Below are positions 36,735-45,007 of a stretch of 64,000 nucleotides of DNA, in pieces (within the stretch, counting starts at the first letter, position 1; every line of letters begins with the position of its first letter). This stretch comes from Streptomyces sp. HPF1205 (GTDB taxonomy: Bacteria; Actinomycetota; Actinomycetes; Streptomycetales; Streptomycetaceae): the NCBI RefSeq assembly GCF_020400825.1, contig NZ_JAINVH010000002.1:62001-126000 (forward strand). Direction: 5' to 3'. Made by a program: the position numbers and the translations under genes. The notes beneath the pieces were generated by a model. The model searched no databases, was not told the DNA's origin, and was given only the letters and a program-made list of their open reading frames with translations.

Positions 36735-36959
36735 GTGGCCCGCGTCGCCGAGCCGGCGTTGCCCGGCAGCGGGGCGGTGGTTCAGCTCGGGTACGCCGTC
36801 GCGGTGCTGCTCGGCTGCGCTGCCGCGAACTCGGCCCGCGACATCGGTGGCGGCTGGGTGCTCAGCCTGCTCGCCGGGGTCGGCGGCGCCGCGGCCGTCC
36901 TGTGGCCGGTGCGCTGGAGCCTGCGGTTCCTCCTCCGCCCGCGCCGCTTCCGGGTCTGA
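36735..36959 (+). CDS. Two-helix membrane protein, probably 5'-truncated by the transposon
   Basis: 74 residues from a GTG at 36735. In-frame coding character extends back to about 36700, where transposon DNA begins, so the real N-terminus may have been lost. Two membrane helices are evident (LGYAVAVLLGCAA and LSLLAGVGGAAAVLWPV), then a basic end RPRRFRV. It resembles small SpdB-like spread proteins of Streptomyces elements only in size and topology. Confidence 0.4.
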   Translation: MARVAEPALPGSGAVVQLGYAVAVLLGCAAANSARDIGGGWVLSLLAGVGGAAAVLWPVRWSLRFLLRPRRFRV

Positions 36960-37048
36960 ACGGCCCCGAGCCTCAACCTCACCCGCCGCGTCCGGCTGCC
37001 TCCCGCTCACCCGTCCACCCGCCCGTACCACGTCAGGAACTCGCAACC

Positions 37049-37186
37049 ATGTGTACGAACCCCTTCCTCGCCCACCCCCAGCCCTTAACTGAACCGCGCT
37101 CGCTCTTCCCGCACTTGTTCCTCGGGCCACCAGGTTGCAGGGACAACGCGCTTCCCTCGCTCACGCAGCGGCTGGAGACGGCATGA
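37049..37186 (+). CDS. Very small ORF, ATGA-coupled to the next
   Basis: 45 residues (MCTNPFLAHPQPLTEPRSLF...). AGGA lies nine bases before the ATG at 37049. Its TGA overlaps the ATG at 37183. Coupling and position before the integrase suggest a genuine small element gene. Composition is not diagnostic. Confidence 0.3.
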   Translation: MCTNPFLAHPQPLTEPRSLFPHLFLGPPGCRDNALPSLTQRLETA

Positions 37187-37327
37187 CGCTCCCCGCTCCC
37201 ACCGCCCGCGGCGTCGTGGCCGTGTACGGGCTCGTCGCCGTCTTCGTCCTCGGCGCCGTCGCTCACGCGGTCCGCACACTCAGCCGGCGCGCGCCCGACC
37301 CGGCGCGCACCCGCCGGAGGTGGTCAC
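37183..37327 (+). CDS. Small membrane protein before the integrase, 3' end unclear
   Basis: ATG at 37183 starts MTLPAPTARGVVAVYGLVAV, with one membrane helix (residues about 9-30) and a basic segment TLSRRAPDPARTRRR. The frame then runs open into the integrase gene, so the true stop cannot be placed; the end given is the base before the integrase start. GC3 is coding-like up to that point. Confidence 0.3.
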
Positions 37328-38725
37328 ATGCTGACCTACGACGTGCGGATCTGGAGCGTCCGGAGCCGCCCGAGCAAGAGTTCACCCTTCCAACTGCGCT
37401 GGCGCGTGGGCCCCGAGGTCCACTACGAGGTGTTCGCCAACGCCGCCCTCGCCGACGGCCGCCGCTCGGAACTCATGTCCGCCGTCCGCAAAGGCGAGCA
37501 GTTCGACACAGAGACCGGGCTTCCCGCGAGCGAGTTACGCGAGCGGAAGAAACCGACCTGGTACGACCACGCCTGCGCTTACGCGCTGATGAAGTGGCCG
37601 CGCGCCGCCGCGAAGCACCGCGCCGGCATCGCCGAAGCCCTGACCACGGTCACGCTCGTCCTGGTCACCTCCGACAAGGGGATGCCGGACAAGCGGGTCC
37701 TGCGACGTGCCCTGCGCATGTGGGCCTTCCAGCTGTGCCGCACCGAAAGGGGACTGGTCGCGCGAAAGGACGCCGAGCCCGTACCGGAGCCGGAGGCCGC
37801 GGCCCTTGCCTGGGTCGCCAAGAACTCCCTCAAGATGACCGAGCTCGCACAGTCGGAGAAGCTCAGGACGGCCTTGACGGCGCTGTCCCTCAAACTCGAC
37901 GGCACGACCGCCGCCGACAACACCATCCGCCGCAAGCGGACCACCTTCAACAACGCCCTCCGCTACGCCGTCGAACGAGACCTCCTCACAGTCAACCCAC
38001 TCGCCCGCATCGACTGGGAACCGCCGCACACCGACGACGAAGTCGACTTCCAATACGTCCCCGACCCCGCACTCGCCGGCCGCCTCATCGAAGCCGTACG
38101 GGGCCAAGGTCCGCGAGGCGAGCACCTGATGGCCTTCTTCGGCTGCCTGTACTACGCCGCCATGCGACCGTCCGAGGCCGCCGCGCTCACCGGCAAGGCC
38201 TGTGCCCTTCCGGACGAGGCCGAGGAGGGAGCGTGGGGCGAACTCATCCTGTCCGAGAGCCGCCCCGAAGTCGGCGCAAACTGGACCGACGACGGCCTGC
38301 CGTACGAGAAGCGCGGTCTGAAGCGGCGCGCGCGCAAAGCGACCCGCTCCGTCCCGATCCCGCCCGTCCTCGTCCGCATGCTCCGCGACCACAGGGCGAC
38401 GTACGGCACGACACCCGACGGACGCCTCTTCCGCGCAGCCGGAGGCGGCCGCGTCCGCTCCACCGAGTACACCGAAATCTGGCAGGCGGCACGGCAGAAA
38501 GTGCTCACGGCAGACGAACGGGAGACTCCCCTCGCCGAAGTCCCCTACTCCCTCCGCCAAGCCGGCGTGTCCCTGTGGATCAAGGCGGGAGTGGACCCGG
38601 TGGAGGTCGCCAGACGTGCCGGGCACAGCGTCGCCGTCCTGTTCCGGTTCTACGCGAAGATCCTCCGCGGTGGCCGGCAGCAGGCCAACGACATGATCAC
38701 GCAGGCCCTCGCCGACCAGCAGTGA
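37328..38725 (+). CDS. Tyrosine recombinase (integrase) of the element
   Basis: 465 residues from ATG at 37328, with GGAGG eight bases upstream. A SAM-like core-binding domain (LRTALTALSLKLDG onward) precedes the catalytic domain. Its motifs are AAMRPSEAAALTG (Arg near residue 280), YSLRQAG (Arg near 408; tyrosine stands where the HxxR motif has histidine), GHS near 430 and the nucleophile in RFYAK near 440. It should insert the element into, and with a helper excise it from, the 3' end of the adjacent tRNA-Ser. No excisionase is recognised beside it. Confidence 0.9.
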   Translation: MLTYDVRIWSVRSRPSKSSPFQLRWRVGPEVHYEVFANAALADGRRSELMSAVRKGEQFDTETGLPASELRERKKPTWYDHACAYALMKWPRAAAKHRAGIAEALTTVTLVLVTSDKGMPDKRVLRRALRMWAFQLCRTERGLVARKDAEPVPEPEAAALAWVAKNSLKMTELAQSEKLRTALTALSLKLDGTTAADNTIRRKRTTFNNALRYAVERDLLTVNPLARIDWEPPHTDDEVDFQYVPDPALAGRLIEAVRGQGPRGEHLMAFFGCLYYAAMRPSEAAALTGKACALPDEAEEGAWGELILSESRPEVGANWTDDGLPYEKRGLKRRARKATRSVPIPPVLVRMLRDHRATYGTTPDGRLFRAAGGGRVRSTEYTEIWQAARQKVLTADERETPLAEVPYSLRQAGVSLWIKAGVDPVEVARRAGHSVAVLFRFYAKILRGGRQQANDMITQALADQQ

Positions 38726-38834
38726 TCGCGCACCGTGGTCACGTCCGGCCCGCCCGGAACCTGACCACAGGTTGGCCACACGCACTGGTCACCAGGGGCA
38801 CGAAGGGGCACACAGGCGGGACGGGCAAGAAAAC

Positions 38835-38868
38835 GGGGGCGGGTCTCGGTGAACCGAGACCCGCCCCC
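38835..38868. terminator. Strong hairpin between integrase and tRNA
   Basis: Perfect 15-base arms (GGGGGCGGGTCTCGG / CCGAGACCCGCCCCC) with a TGAA loop. It lies between two convergent genes and can end transcription from both sides. No long U-tract follows. Confidence 0.65.
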
Positions 38869-38869
38869 A

Positions 38870-38898
38870 CCTGCGCGTTTGCTACCTGCGCGGAGGCT
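38870..38898. other. Probable right attachment site (inferred)
   Basis: The tRNA-Ser 3' end and the bases beyond it face the integrase gene, the normal crossover place for tRNA-directed integrases. The matching left copy is not in the window, so the exact core cannot be drawn. Confidence 0.4.
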
Positions 38899-38977
38899 GT
38901 GGGATTTGAACCCACGGTGACATCGCTGCCACGACGGTTTTCAAGACCGTTCCCTTCGGCCGCTCGGGCAAGCCTCC
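38891..38977 (-). tRNA. tRNA-Ser (anticodon UGA)
   Basis: The reverse strand starts GGAGGCT and ends AGCCTCC plus discriminator G, giving a seven-pair acceptor stem. The anticodon loop CTTGAAA carries TGA, and GGTTCAAATCC is the T-arm. The long variable arm is typical of serine tRNAs. CCA is not encoded. The gene looks intact despite serving as the attachment target. Confidence 0.95.
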
Positions 38978-39053
38978 CCGGGGCGCCCTTGGCCTCGGGA
39001 GGGAGGGGTGGGGCGCCGTCGGGGACAGCTTAGTGGAGGGGGTGGGGGGAAGG

Positions 39054-40913
39054 TCAGTTGGTGGAGTCGCCGACGCGGCTGCCGAGGGTGACGGTGGTGG
39101 TGTGGGTGGAGCCGTCACGGGTGTAGGTGACGGTGACCTTGTCGCCGGGGGAGTGGGTCCAGATCTCGCCGATCAGGGTCTGGCCGCTGTCGATGATGGT
39201 GCCGTCGAACTTGGTGATGACGTCGCCCGGCTTGAGGCCGGCCTGGGCGCCCGGGCCGCCCGGGGTGACGTCGTCGGCGGAGGGGCCGATGCGGGCTCCG
39301 TCGCCGTCGTAGGCGGTGTCGAGGCTGACCTTCATTACCGGGTAGACCGGTTGGCCGGTCTTGATGAGCTGGTCGGCGACGCGCTTGGCCTGGTTGATGG
39401 GGATCGCGAAACCGAGGCCGACGCTGCCGCCCTGGCTGCCCGGGGAGGTGTTGCCGGCGGGCTGGATCGCGGAGTTGATGCCGATGACGGCACCGTTGGC
39501 GTTCATCAGCGGGCCGCCGGAGTTGCCGGGGTTGATGGAGGCGTCGGTCTGGATCGCGCTCATGTACGAGGCCGGGCTCGACCCCTGGCCGTCGCTGGAG
39601 GCGACCGGGCGGTGGACGGCGCTGACGATGCCGGTGGTGACGGTGCCGGACAGCCCGAACGGCGCGCCGATGGCGATGGTCGCGTCTCCGACCCGGGCGT
39701 CGTCGGAGTTGCCCAGCGGGAGCGGGGTGAGCTTGACGCCACTGGCGCTCTTCAGCTTGACGACCGCAACGTCGTACCCCTGGGCGCGGCCGACCACCTC
39801 GGCGTCGTAGGTGTTGCCGTTGGAGAAGGTGACGGTGAGCTTGCCCCCGTTGGCCGCCGGGGCGACCACGTGGTTGTTGGTCAGGATGTGGCCCTGGGTG
39901 TCGTAGACGAACCCGGTGCCCGTGCCGCTCTCCTGACTGCCGCTGGCCTTGATCGTGACGACGCTGGGCAGCGCGCGGTTGGCGATGCCGGCCACGGAGT
40001 TGGGGGCCCGGTCGAGCGCCTTGATGCTGCTGGGGGCGGAGATGGTGGTGGAGCCGGAGTTGTCGTTGTTGTGCTTGGCCACCTCGTAGCCGATGCCGCC
40101 GCCCACGCCGCCGGCCACCAGCGCGGCCACCACGACCGCGGCGACCAGGGCGCCGACCCCGCGCCGCCGTCCGCCGGAGCCCGAACCGGAGCCGGATCCC
40201 GGGCCGGAGCCGAAGCCGAAACCGCCGGGACCGGTCCCCGAGCCGGAGCCGTCGCCGGACGGCACGGGAGCACCCCACACCGGGCCGCCGCCCCCGCCGC
40301 CGCCCCCGCCCTCGGACTGCGGCGCGCTCGTACCGCCGTACGCGCCCGCCGACGCGTACGCGGGCGTCGCCGGCACGGCGAAGGGATCGGCGACCGGGTT
40401 CGGGCCCGGGTTCGGGCCAGGGCCCGGGTTCGGGTTCGAGGCAGGGCCAGGCTGCGGGCCGGGGCCCGGCTGGGGAGCAGGGCCGGGGGCGGCTCCCGCC
40501 CCGTTCGCGTACGCCGAACCCGGCGGCGCGGGCTGAGGGGCGTGCGCCGGCTGGGAGGCCGGCGGTTCGGCCGGCGCGGCGGGCCGGTCCGCGGAACCGT
40601 ACGCCTGCTTCGCGCCCTCGTACGCCCCCGACGGCGTCCCCGCCAGTTCGCCGGGCGGCGGGCCGTAGGGCGACGGCGGGCCGACCGGCGGCGGTGCCTG
40701 CAAGGGAAGCGCCTCGGTTCGCGGCTCGTCCGCCACCCGCGGGTCGGCCGGGGCGGTACTCGCGGGCGGCGCGGACGGGACCGGGGGCGCCTCGGAAGGA
40801 GCGGCAGGCGGAGCAGCCGGAGCCTGGGCACCGTCGGACGCGGCACCCTCACGCGCGACCGCCGCCGACTCCGCAGCCGGCTGGGCTGACCCGGCTTCGT
40901 TCTCGGTGCTCAC
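39054..40913 (-). CDS. HtrA/DegP-like membrane-anchored serine protease with PDZ domain
   Basis: 619 residues from GTG at 40913 with GAGGAG upstream. A very long cytoplasmic N-terminus (about 250 residues, Pro/Gly/Ala-rich, with PGPGPQPGP-like repeats and a glycine run) precedes one membrane helix (ALVAAVVVAALVAGGVGGG, near 257-275). The extracellular trypsin-like domain has His in TNNHVV (~345), Asp in YDVAVVKL (~379) and Ser in GNSGGP (~465), and a C-terminal PDZ domain (GLKPGDVITKFDG) follows. It should degrade or refold misfolded envelope proteins. Confidence 0.9.
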   Translation of the reverse strand: MSTENEAGSAQPAAESAAVAREGAASDGAQAPAAPPAAPSEAPPVPSAPPASTAPADPRVADEPRTEALPLQAPPPVGPPSPYGPPPGELAGTPSGAYEGAKQAYGSADRPAAPAEPPASQPAHAPQPAPPGSAYANGAGAAPGPAPQPGPGPQPGPASNPNPGPGPNPGPNPVADPFAVPATPAYASAGAYGGTSAPQSEGGGGGGGGGPVWGAPVPSGDGSGSGTGPGGFGFGSGPGSGSGSGSGGRRRGVGALVAAVVVAALVAGGVGGGIGYEVAKHNNDNSGSTTISAPSSIKALDRAPNSVAGIANRALPSVVTIKASGSQESGTGTGFVYDTQGHILTNNHVVAPAANGGKLTVTFSNGNTYDAEVVGRAQGYDVAVVKLKSASGVKLTPLPLGNSDDARVGDATIAIGAPFGLSGTVTTGIVSAVHRPVASSDGQGSSPASYMSAIQTDASINPGNSGGPLMNANGAVIGINSAIQPAGNTSPGSQGGSVGLGFAIPINQAKRVADQLIKTGQPVYPVMKVSLDTAYDGDGARIGPSADDVTPGGPGAQAGLKPGDVITKFDGTIIDSGQTLIGEIWTHSPGDKVTVTYTRDGSTHTTTVTLGSRVGDSTN

Positions 40914-41156
40914 AGCGAATCTCCTCAGGTTCAGGACAAAATCAAGGCTGAACACAGCATTTCCCACGGCGTGTCGGACCGCCGTAAGCGGTAGCTGTGC
41001 GTTCCGCGGCGGTGCGGCGCGCGCGGAAGCGTACGTGGCGGCACGCGCCGGCGCACCACCGCGCACGCGCGGTGCGGTACAGGTACGTACCACCCGCCGC
41101 GGCGGACCACGCCACCGGGCGGCCGCTCTCACCCCCGCCGGTGGCACCATGGCCCG

Positions 41157-41990
41157 GTGACGTTCGTACGCGCGGTCCCGGAGCCGTACCCCCACGGGCG
41201 GCCGGTCCAGGTCGTCGCCCACCGGGGCGCCTCCGAGGACGTACCAGAACATACGCTCGCCGCGTACCGGAAAGCCATCGAGGACGGCGCGGACGGGCTG
41301 GAATGCGATGTACGGCTCACCGCGGACGGCGAGCTGGTGTGCGTGCACGACTGGCGGGTGAACCGGACGTCCAACGGCAGGGGCGCGGTCTCCTCGCTGG
41401 AGCTGGCCGACCTGGCCGCGCTGGACTTCGGCTCGTGGAAGGGGCAGTACGCCGACCCGGAGACGCCCGAGCGGTACGACCCCGGCGAGCGCAGCCGCGT
41501 CCTGACCCTGCGCCGGCTGCTGGAGCTGGTCGCCGAGACCGAGCGCCGGGTGGAGCTGGCCATCGAGACCAAGCACCCCACCCGCTGGGCCGGCCAGGTC
41601 GAGGAGCGGCTGATCGACCTGCTGCGCGAGTTCGGCCTGCACCGTCCGCCGCCGGGTGAGCCCTCGCGGGTTCGGGTGATGAGTTTCTCGTCACGTTCGC
41701 TGCGCCGGATCCGCGTCGACGCGCCCGAGCTGCCGACCGTCTACCTCATGCAGTACGTCACACCGCGCCATCGCGACGGGCGGCTGCCCGCGGGGGTGCG
41801 GATCGCCGGGCCCAGCATGCGGATCGTGCGCGCGAACCCCGGTTACGTGGCCAAGGCGCACCAGCTCGGGCACCGCGTGCACGTCTGGACGGTGGACGAA
41901 CCGGCCGACGTGGACCTGTGCGCGCGGCTCGGCGTCGACGCGGTCATCACGAACCGTCCGCGCGAGGTGCTCGACCGGCTGGGCCGCTGA
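41157..41990 (+). CDS. Glycerophosphodiester phosphodiesterase
   Basis: 277 residues from GTG at 41157. VVAHRGASEDVPEHTLAAY (His22, Arg23), GADGLECDVRLTADGELVC and VHDW contain the conserved His, Glu, Asp and His residues of the GDPD TIM barrel. The barrel end HRVHVWTVDEPADVD and GVDAVITNRP is complete. It has no signal peptide, so it acts in the cytoplasm, hydrolysing glycerophosphodiesters to glycerol-3-phosphate and an alcohol. Confidence 0.9.
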   Translation: MTFVRAVPEPYPHGRPVQVVAHRGASEDVPEHTLAAYRKAIEDGADGLECDVRLTADGELVCVHDWRVNRTSNGRGAVSSLELADLAALDFGSWKGQYADPETPERYDPGERSRVLTLRRLLELVAETERRVELAIETKHPTRWAGQVEERLIDLLREFGLHRPPPGEPSRVRVMSFSSRSLRRIRVDAPELPTVYLMQYVTPRHRDGRLPAGVRIAGPSMRIVRANPGYVAKAHQLGHRVHVWTVDEPADVDLCARLGVDAVITNRPREVLDRLGR

Positions 41991-42321
41991 AGCGCTGAGC
42001 ACTGACGCCCTGACCCACTGACGCACTGACGCACCGCCGCGAACGCCCGGGGACGAACGGAGACGATCCGAGACGGCCCGAGACGACCGGAAACACCCGT
42101 AAAGGTCTTCTGACCAGCCATTGTCCCAATCACACGGGTAAGGGCGCTTACCGGGAGTGCCGGGGCGCGAGCGGAGCGTGGCGGCTCGCAAAGGATCGTG
42201 CCCGGGGCATAGGCATATGGGGGCCTCGCATGGAGTGCGTCAATAGATCGCGGTTGGGCCGTTTCCGGCCGAGTCCCGGAGGGCATTGACCCTGTGGCGT
42301 GGGGTGAAGGAGGTATCGGGG
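41991..42321. repeat. Intergenic stretch with short tandem repeats
   Basis: Directly after the GDPD stop come irregular repeats of the type CTGACGCAC/CTGACGCCC (42000-42040) and then GAGACGATCC-like units (42055-42095). The right end carries AAGGAGG, the binding site of the next gene. Nothing else is recognised. Confidence 0.45.
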
Positions 42322-43269
42322 GTGTCGTCGATGGTGGCCCAAGAGGTGCCGACGTCCACGACCATGGCCCTGCCCCATGGTCCGACGGGCGTCGCGGAAG
42401 CGCGCAGAAGACTGCGTACGGATTTGTACGCGCGGGACGTACCGGAACCGGTCGTCGACGACGCGGTACTCATCCTCTCCGAACTGCTCAGCAATTCCTG
42501 CCGGCATGCCCGGCCCCTCGGCGATCGCGGTTGGGCCGGCGGTCGCCCCGGCGGCAGCGGCGAAGGCGGCGGTACGGTCCAGGCGGCGGGCGCGCAGGCG
42601 CCCGCCCGGCGTTTGTCCAGGCGCATGACCGGGGGAACGGGCGCGGGCGCGGACACCGGTGCGATCGCGGGCGCGGGTTCCGCCGCTGGCGTGGACATGG
42701 GCCTGGACACGGGCGCGAACACGGGCCTGGACACGGGCGCGGACGCCGGCGCGCTCGCGGACACGGGCGCGCGTGCGGAGAGGAGCGGGCGTACGGACAG
42801 GCGTGCGCGCCTCGTCGCCGGCACGGACATGGGCACAGGCACGCGCCTGGGCGTCGGCGGCGACGCGGGCGGCGCGCGCCTCATCCCCGATCAAGCCCCG
42901 GCCCCTGCCCTGGATCCCGCCCCCGGCGAGGACCCGGAGCCGGCCGCGGGCGGCATAAGGGCGTCGTGGTCGGTCGGCGCGGACGGGCTGCTGGTCCTGG
43001 AGGTAACGGACGGCGGCGGGCCCACCCGGCCCCGGCCGGCCAGCCCTTCCCTCACCGCGCACGGGGGCCGCGGCCTCGGCATCGTCTCCGCCCTCGCCCA
43101 GCGCTGGGGGGTACGGGACGCCCCGGGCGAAGTCACCGTATGGGTCGTGCTCCCCGTCCGCGGCCGTCACGCGCGCCGGGACGATCCCCCGACCGGCATC
43201 GGCCTGCCCCGCGGTGTCCCGCTGGAACTGCCGCTGGACCTGGCGGAGTCACTGGACGACCTGAGCTGA
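42322..43269 (+). CDS. GHKL ATP-binding (RsbW-like) protein split by a repeat insert
   Basis: 315 residues from GTG at 42322, eight bases after AAGGAGG. The N-box (LILSELLSNSCRHARP, near residue 53) and the ATP-lid motifs (LEVTDGGGPTRP near 230; GGRGLGIVSALA near 252) identify an anti-sigma-type ATPase. Between them, where such proteins are continuous, lie about 150 residues of Ala/Gly/Asp/Thr-rich repeats built on DTGA units. Usual family length is about 140-160 residues. If the insert loops out the fold may still form. The partner sigma or anti-anti-sigma factor is unknown. Confidence 0.75.
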   Translation: MSSMVAQEVPTSTTMALPHGPTGVAEARRRLRTDLYARDVPEPVVDDAVLILSELLSNSCRHARPLGDRGWAGGRPGGSGEGGGTVQAAGAQAPARRLSRRMTGGTGAGADTGAIAGAGSAAGVDMGLDTGANTGLDTGADAGALADTGARAERSGRTDRRARLVAGTDMGTGTRLGVGGDAGGARLIPDQAPAPALDPAPGEDPEPAAGGIRASWSVGADGLLVLEVTDGGGPTRPRPASPSLTAHGGRGLGIVSALAQRWGVRDAPGEVTVWVVLPVRGRHARRDDPPTGIGLPRGVPLELPLDLAESLDDLS

Positions 43270-43628
43270 CGATCTGAGCTGAGGCGGCCCCTGGCCGGGC
43301 GGCACCCCGGCCGGCACCCCGGCCGGCACCCCGCAGCCGGGAGTCGGGCCGGGAGTCGGGCCAGGAGGCCTCAGCCGCGAGCCGCCCGACCGACCGCGAG
43401 CCGACCGACCGCGAGCCGCGCCGGGCCGGCCGTGGTCAGGCCGGCCGTGGTCGGGCCTGGGGCGCGAGCGGGCCCCGGAGTGGGCCCGGGAGCGGGCCCC
43501 GGAACGGGCCCCGGAGCGGGCCCCGGAGCGGGCCCCGGCCCGAGCCGACCGCAAGGCGTTCACGTACCGCACCCGCCCACCCCGCTAGGCTCCCCCGGGA
43601 ACACCGCCGTACCGGGAGAGACCCAGCC
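43270..43628. repeat. G+C-extreme intergenic repeats
   Basis: Contains tandem units GGCACCCCGGCC (about 43300-43335), GGGAGTCGGGCC (43340-43365), GACCGCGAGCC (43385-43420) and AGCGGGCCCCGG (43450-43545). No gene is supported on either strand. The promoter of the DUF5926 gene should lie at the right end. Confidence 0.6.
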
Positions 43629-44597
43629 ATGGCCAAGAAGCGCGCGACCACCACCAAGAGCAAGGCCACCAGCGGCACCGCGGGCGCGATCCCCGTGGTG
43701 GGCGCGCGGGAGCCCTGCCCGTGCGGCTCGGGCCGCCGGTACAAGGCATGCCACGGCCGCGAAGCCGCCCACGCGGTGACGGAGCTGGTCCGCCGCCCCT
43801 TCGAGGGACTGCCCGGTGAGTGCGACTGGGTGGCGCTGCGCGAACTCGTACCGGCCGCGACGGTGGAGCTCACGCTGAAGGACGGCCTGCCGCAGGGCGT
43901 GCCGTCGGTGACCCTGGCGACCGTGCTGCCGATGGCCTGGCCCGGCCTGCGCCGCGACACCGGGGGCGTCCTGCTCGGTCTGCAGAACGACGCCACGACC
44001 GGGGACATCAGCCGCGACCTGGCCGGCACCCTGCAGCGCACGCTGACCGCCGAGCCGGGCAACCCGGTGGAGGGCCGCCGCCCGGCCCCCGACGGCCCGC
44101 GGCTGCAGGACCTGCTCGACCTGGACGCCCCGTTCACGCCCGAGATCCACCCGGGCTTCGAGTTCTGGCTGGAGGACCCGGACGCCGCGACCGGCGAGGT
44201 GGCCGCTTCGCTGGAGCGCGCCAACCAGGCTGCGATCCCGACCGTCCGGCTGACCGGTGTGGAGGCTGGCTACTGGTGCCACACCCCGGAGAAGAACCAC
44301 CTGCGGTGGGTCATGCCGCACCCGGAGGACGCGCTGCTGGACGCGCTGGCCCGGCTGCACGCGGCGGGCGCCTCGTCGCTCGGCGACGGGACGCGGCTGG
44401 TCGGCTCGTTCCGCGCGCACGGTCTGATGGTCCCGGTCTGGGACCTGCCGGCGGACATGCCGGCCGACGAGGTCGAGAAGCCGGCCGCGCAGTTCCAGGA
44501 GCGGCTCGCCGAGACGCTGGCCAACACCGGCCCGCTGAGCGCGGAGGAGCGCCGCGCCCGCAGCGGCTTCACCAACCGCCAGATCACCTTGAGCTGA
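43629..44597 (+). CDS. DUF5926 family protein with N-terminal SEC-C motif
   Basis: 322 residues. A basic N-terminus (MAKKRATTTKSKATS) leads to the SEC-C zinc motif PCPCGSGRRYKACHG near residue 30. SEC-C is usually C-terminal in SecA, whereas here it opens the protein. The remaining 280 residues form the actinobacterial DUF5926 domain, with acidic surface stretches and WCHTPEKNHLRWVMPHPEDA near residue 215. Function is unknown. A terminator hairpin follows. Confidence 0.8.
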   Translation: MAKKRATTTKSKATSGTAGAIPVVGAREPCPCGSGRRYKACHGREAAHAVTELVRRPFEGLPGECDWVALRELVPAATVELTLKDGLPQGVPSVTLATVLPMAWPGLRRDTGGVLLGLQNDATTGDISRDLAGTLQRTLTAEPGNPVEGRRPAPDGPRLQDLLDLDAPFTPEIHPGFEFWLEDPDAATGEVAASLERANQAAIPTVRLTGVEAGYWCHTPEKNHLRWVMPHPEDALLDALARLHAAGASSLGDGTRLVGSFRAHGLMVPVWDLPADMPADEVEKPAAQFQERLAETLANTGPLSAEERRARSGFTNRQITLS

Positions 44598-44617
44598 ACC
44601 GCCGGCAGAAGGGGGCC

Positions 44618-44645
44618 GTCGGCACCCCCGAACGGGGGTGCCGAC
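44618..44645 (+). terminator. Terminator of the DUF5926 gene
   Basis: Perfect 13-base arms GTCGGCACCCCCG / CGGGGGTGCCGAC around AA, starting 20 bases after the stop codon. Confidence 0.7.
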
Positions 44646-44661
44646 TGAGCGTTCGCTCAGT
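44644..44661. promoter_or_regulatory. Palindrome resembling a TetR-type operator
   Basis: ACTGAGCGTTCGCTCAGT is a perfect 18-base palindrome overlapping the foot of the preceding terminator by two bases. Its form resembles sites bound by TetR-type repressors, but no such gene is in the window. It might equally be a second hairpin. Confidence 0.3.
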
Positions 44662-44756
44662 GATGTCGATCACAACAGGCCGCAAAACCCCGGGAATTCG
44701 GCGGTCCCCTCCGGTTGCGGGATTTGCGAACGGCACAAGTCTTGTTACCGTTTGAG

Positions 44757-44803
44757 CAGCCCGGTCGCTGGTGCATCCCCCGTCGCCAGCGACCGGGCCT
44801 TTT
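44757..44803 (+). ncRNA. Candidate short RNA with C-rich loop and own promoter
   Basis: TTGCGA (44724-44729) and TACCGT (44746-44751) are spaced by 16 bases and form a plausible promoter with a start near 44758. Immediately after is a perfect 13-base hairpin (44759-44771 / 44786-44798) whose loop is TGCATCCCCCGTCG, followed by CTTTTGC. A C-rich loop on a terminator-like stem recalls the 6C small RNAs of actinobacteria, but only five consecutive C are present and only one such loop is obvious. A weaker hairpin precedes it (AACGG...CCGTT, 44729-44752). Confidence 0.4.
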
Positions 44804-45007
44804 GCTGTCCGCACGCCGCCGCCATTCCTCGTCGCATAGAAAGCCGACGTCACACAGGACGCGGACGTCATGGCGGGCGCGGTCGCCGCATAGGTCGCGG
44901 TCGCGAGGGCGCGACACAGCAGGCGGCGTCGGGACTCCGCACAGGGCGCGGATACGAACCCGCCGTATACGAACGGGTGTGGGCGCGCGGCCGCCGGGGA
45001 TGGGGCG
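44804..45007. other. Spacer, nothing recognised
   Basis: Lies between the candidate RNA and the 3' end of the minus-strand prim-pol-like gene. No gene or clear hairpin is seen. Confidence 0.3.

Larger units (their letters stand above)
1..38898. mobile_element. Integrated conjugative element (right part; left end outside window)
   Basis: A tyrosine recombinase gene ends about 165 bases from the 3' end of a tRNA-Ser gene, and everything to its left reads as accessory DNA: a type IV secretion-like gene block, conflict genes, a toxin cassette, transposase remnants and a DUF317 fragment. Right of the tRNA the genes are ordinary Streptomyces core genes. The extent is inferred. No copy of the tRNA 3' end was recognised at the left, so the left boundary probably lies beyond base 1. 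No origin of transfer or relaxase was recognised. Confidence 0.7.

Noticed and set aside
1..38890. Left attachment site as a repeat of the tRNA-Ser 3' end
   Set aside because: No second copy of the GGATTTGAACCCAC-type tRNA end was recognised by eye in the left half.
37135..39033. 632-codon plus-strand frame over the integrase
   Set aside because: Apart from a possible small membrane protein at its start it is a shadow of the integrase.
39033..40889. 618-codon frame antisense to the HtrA-like gene
   Set aside because: Its Gly/Val/Asp-rich shadow composition contrasts with the complete protease and PDZ motifs on the minus strand.
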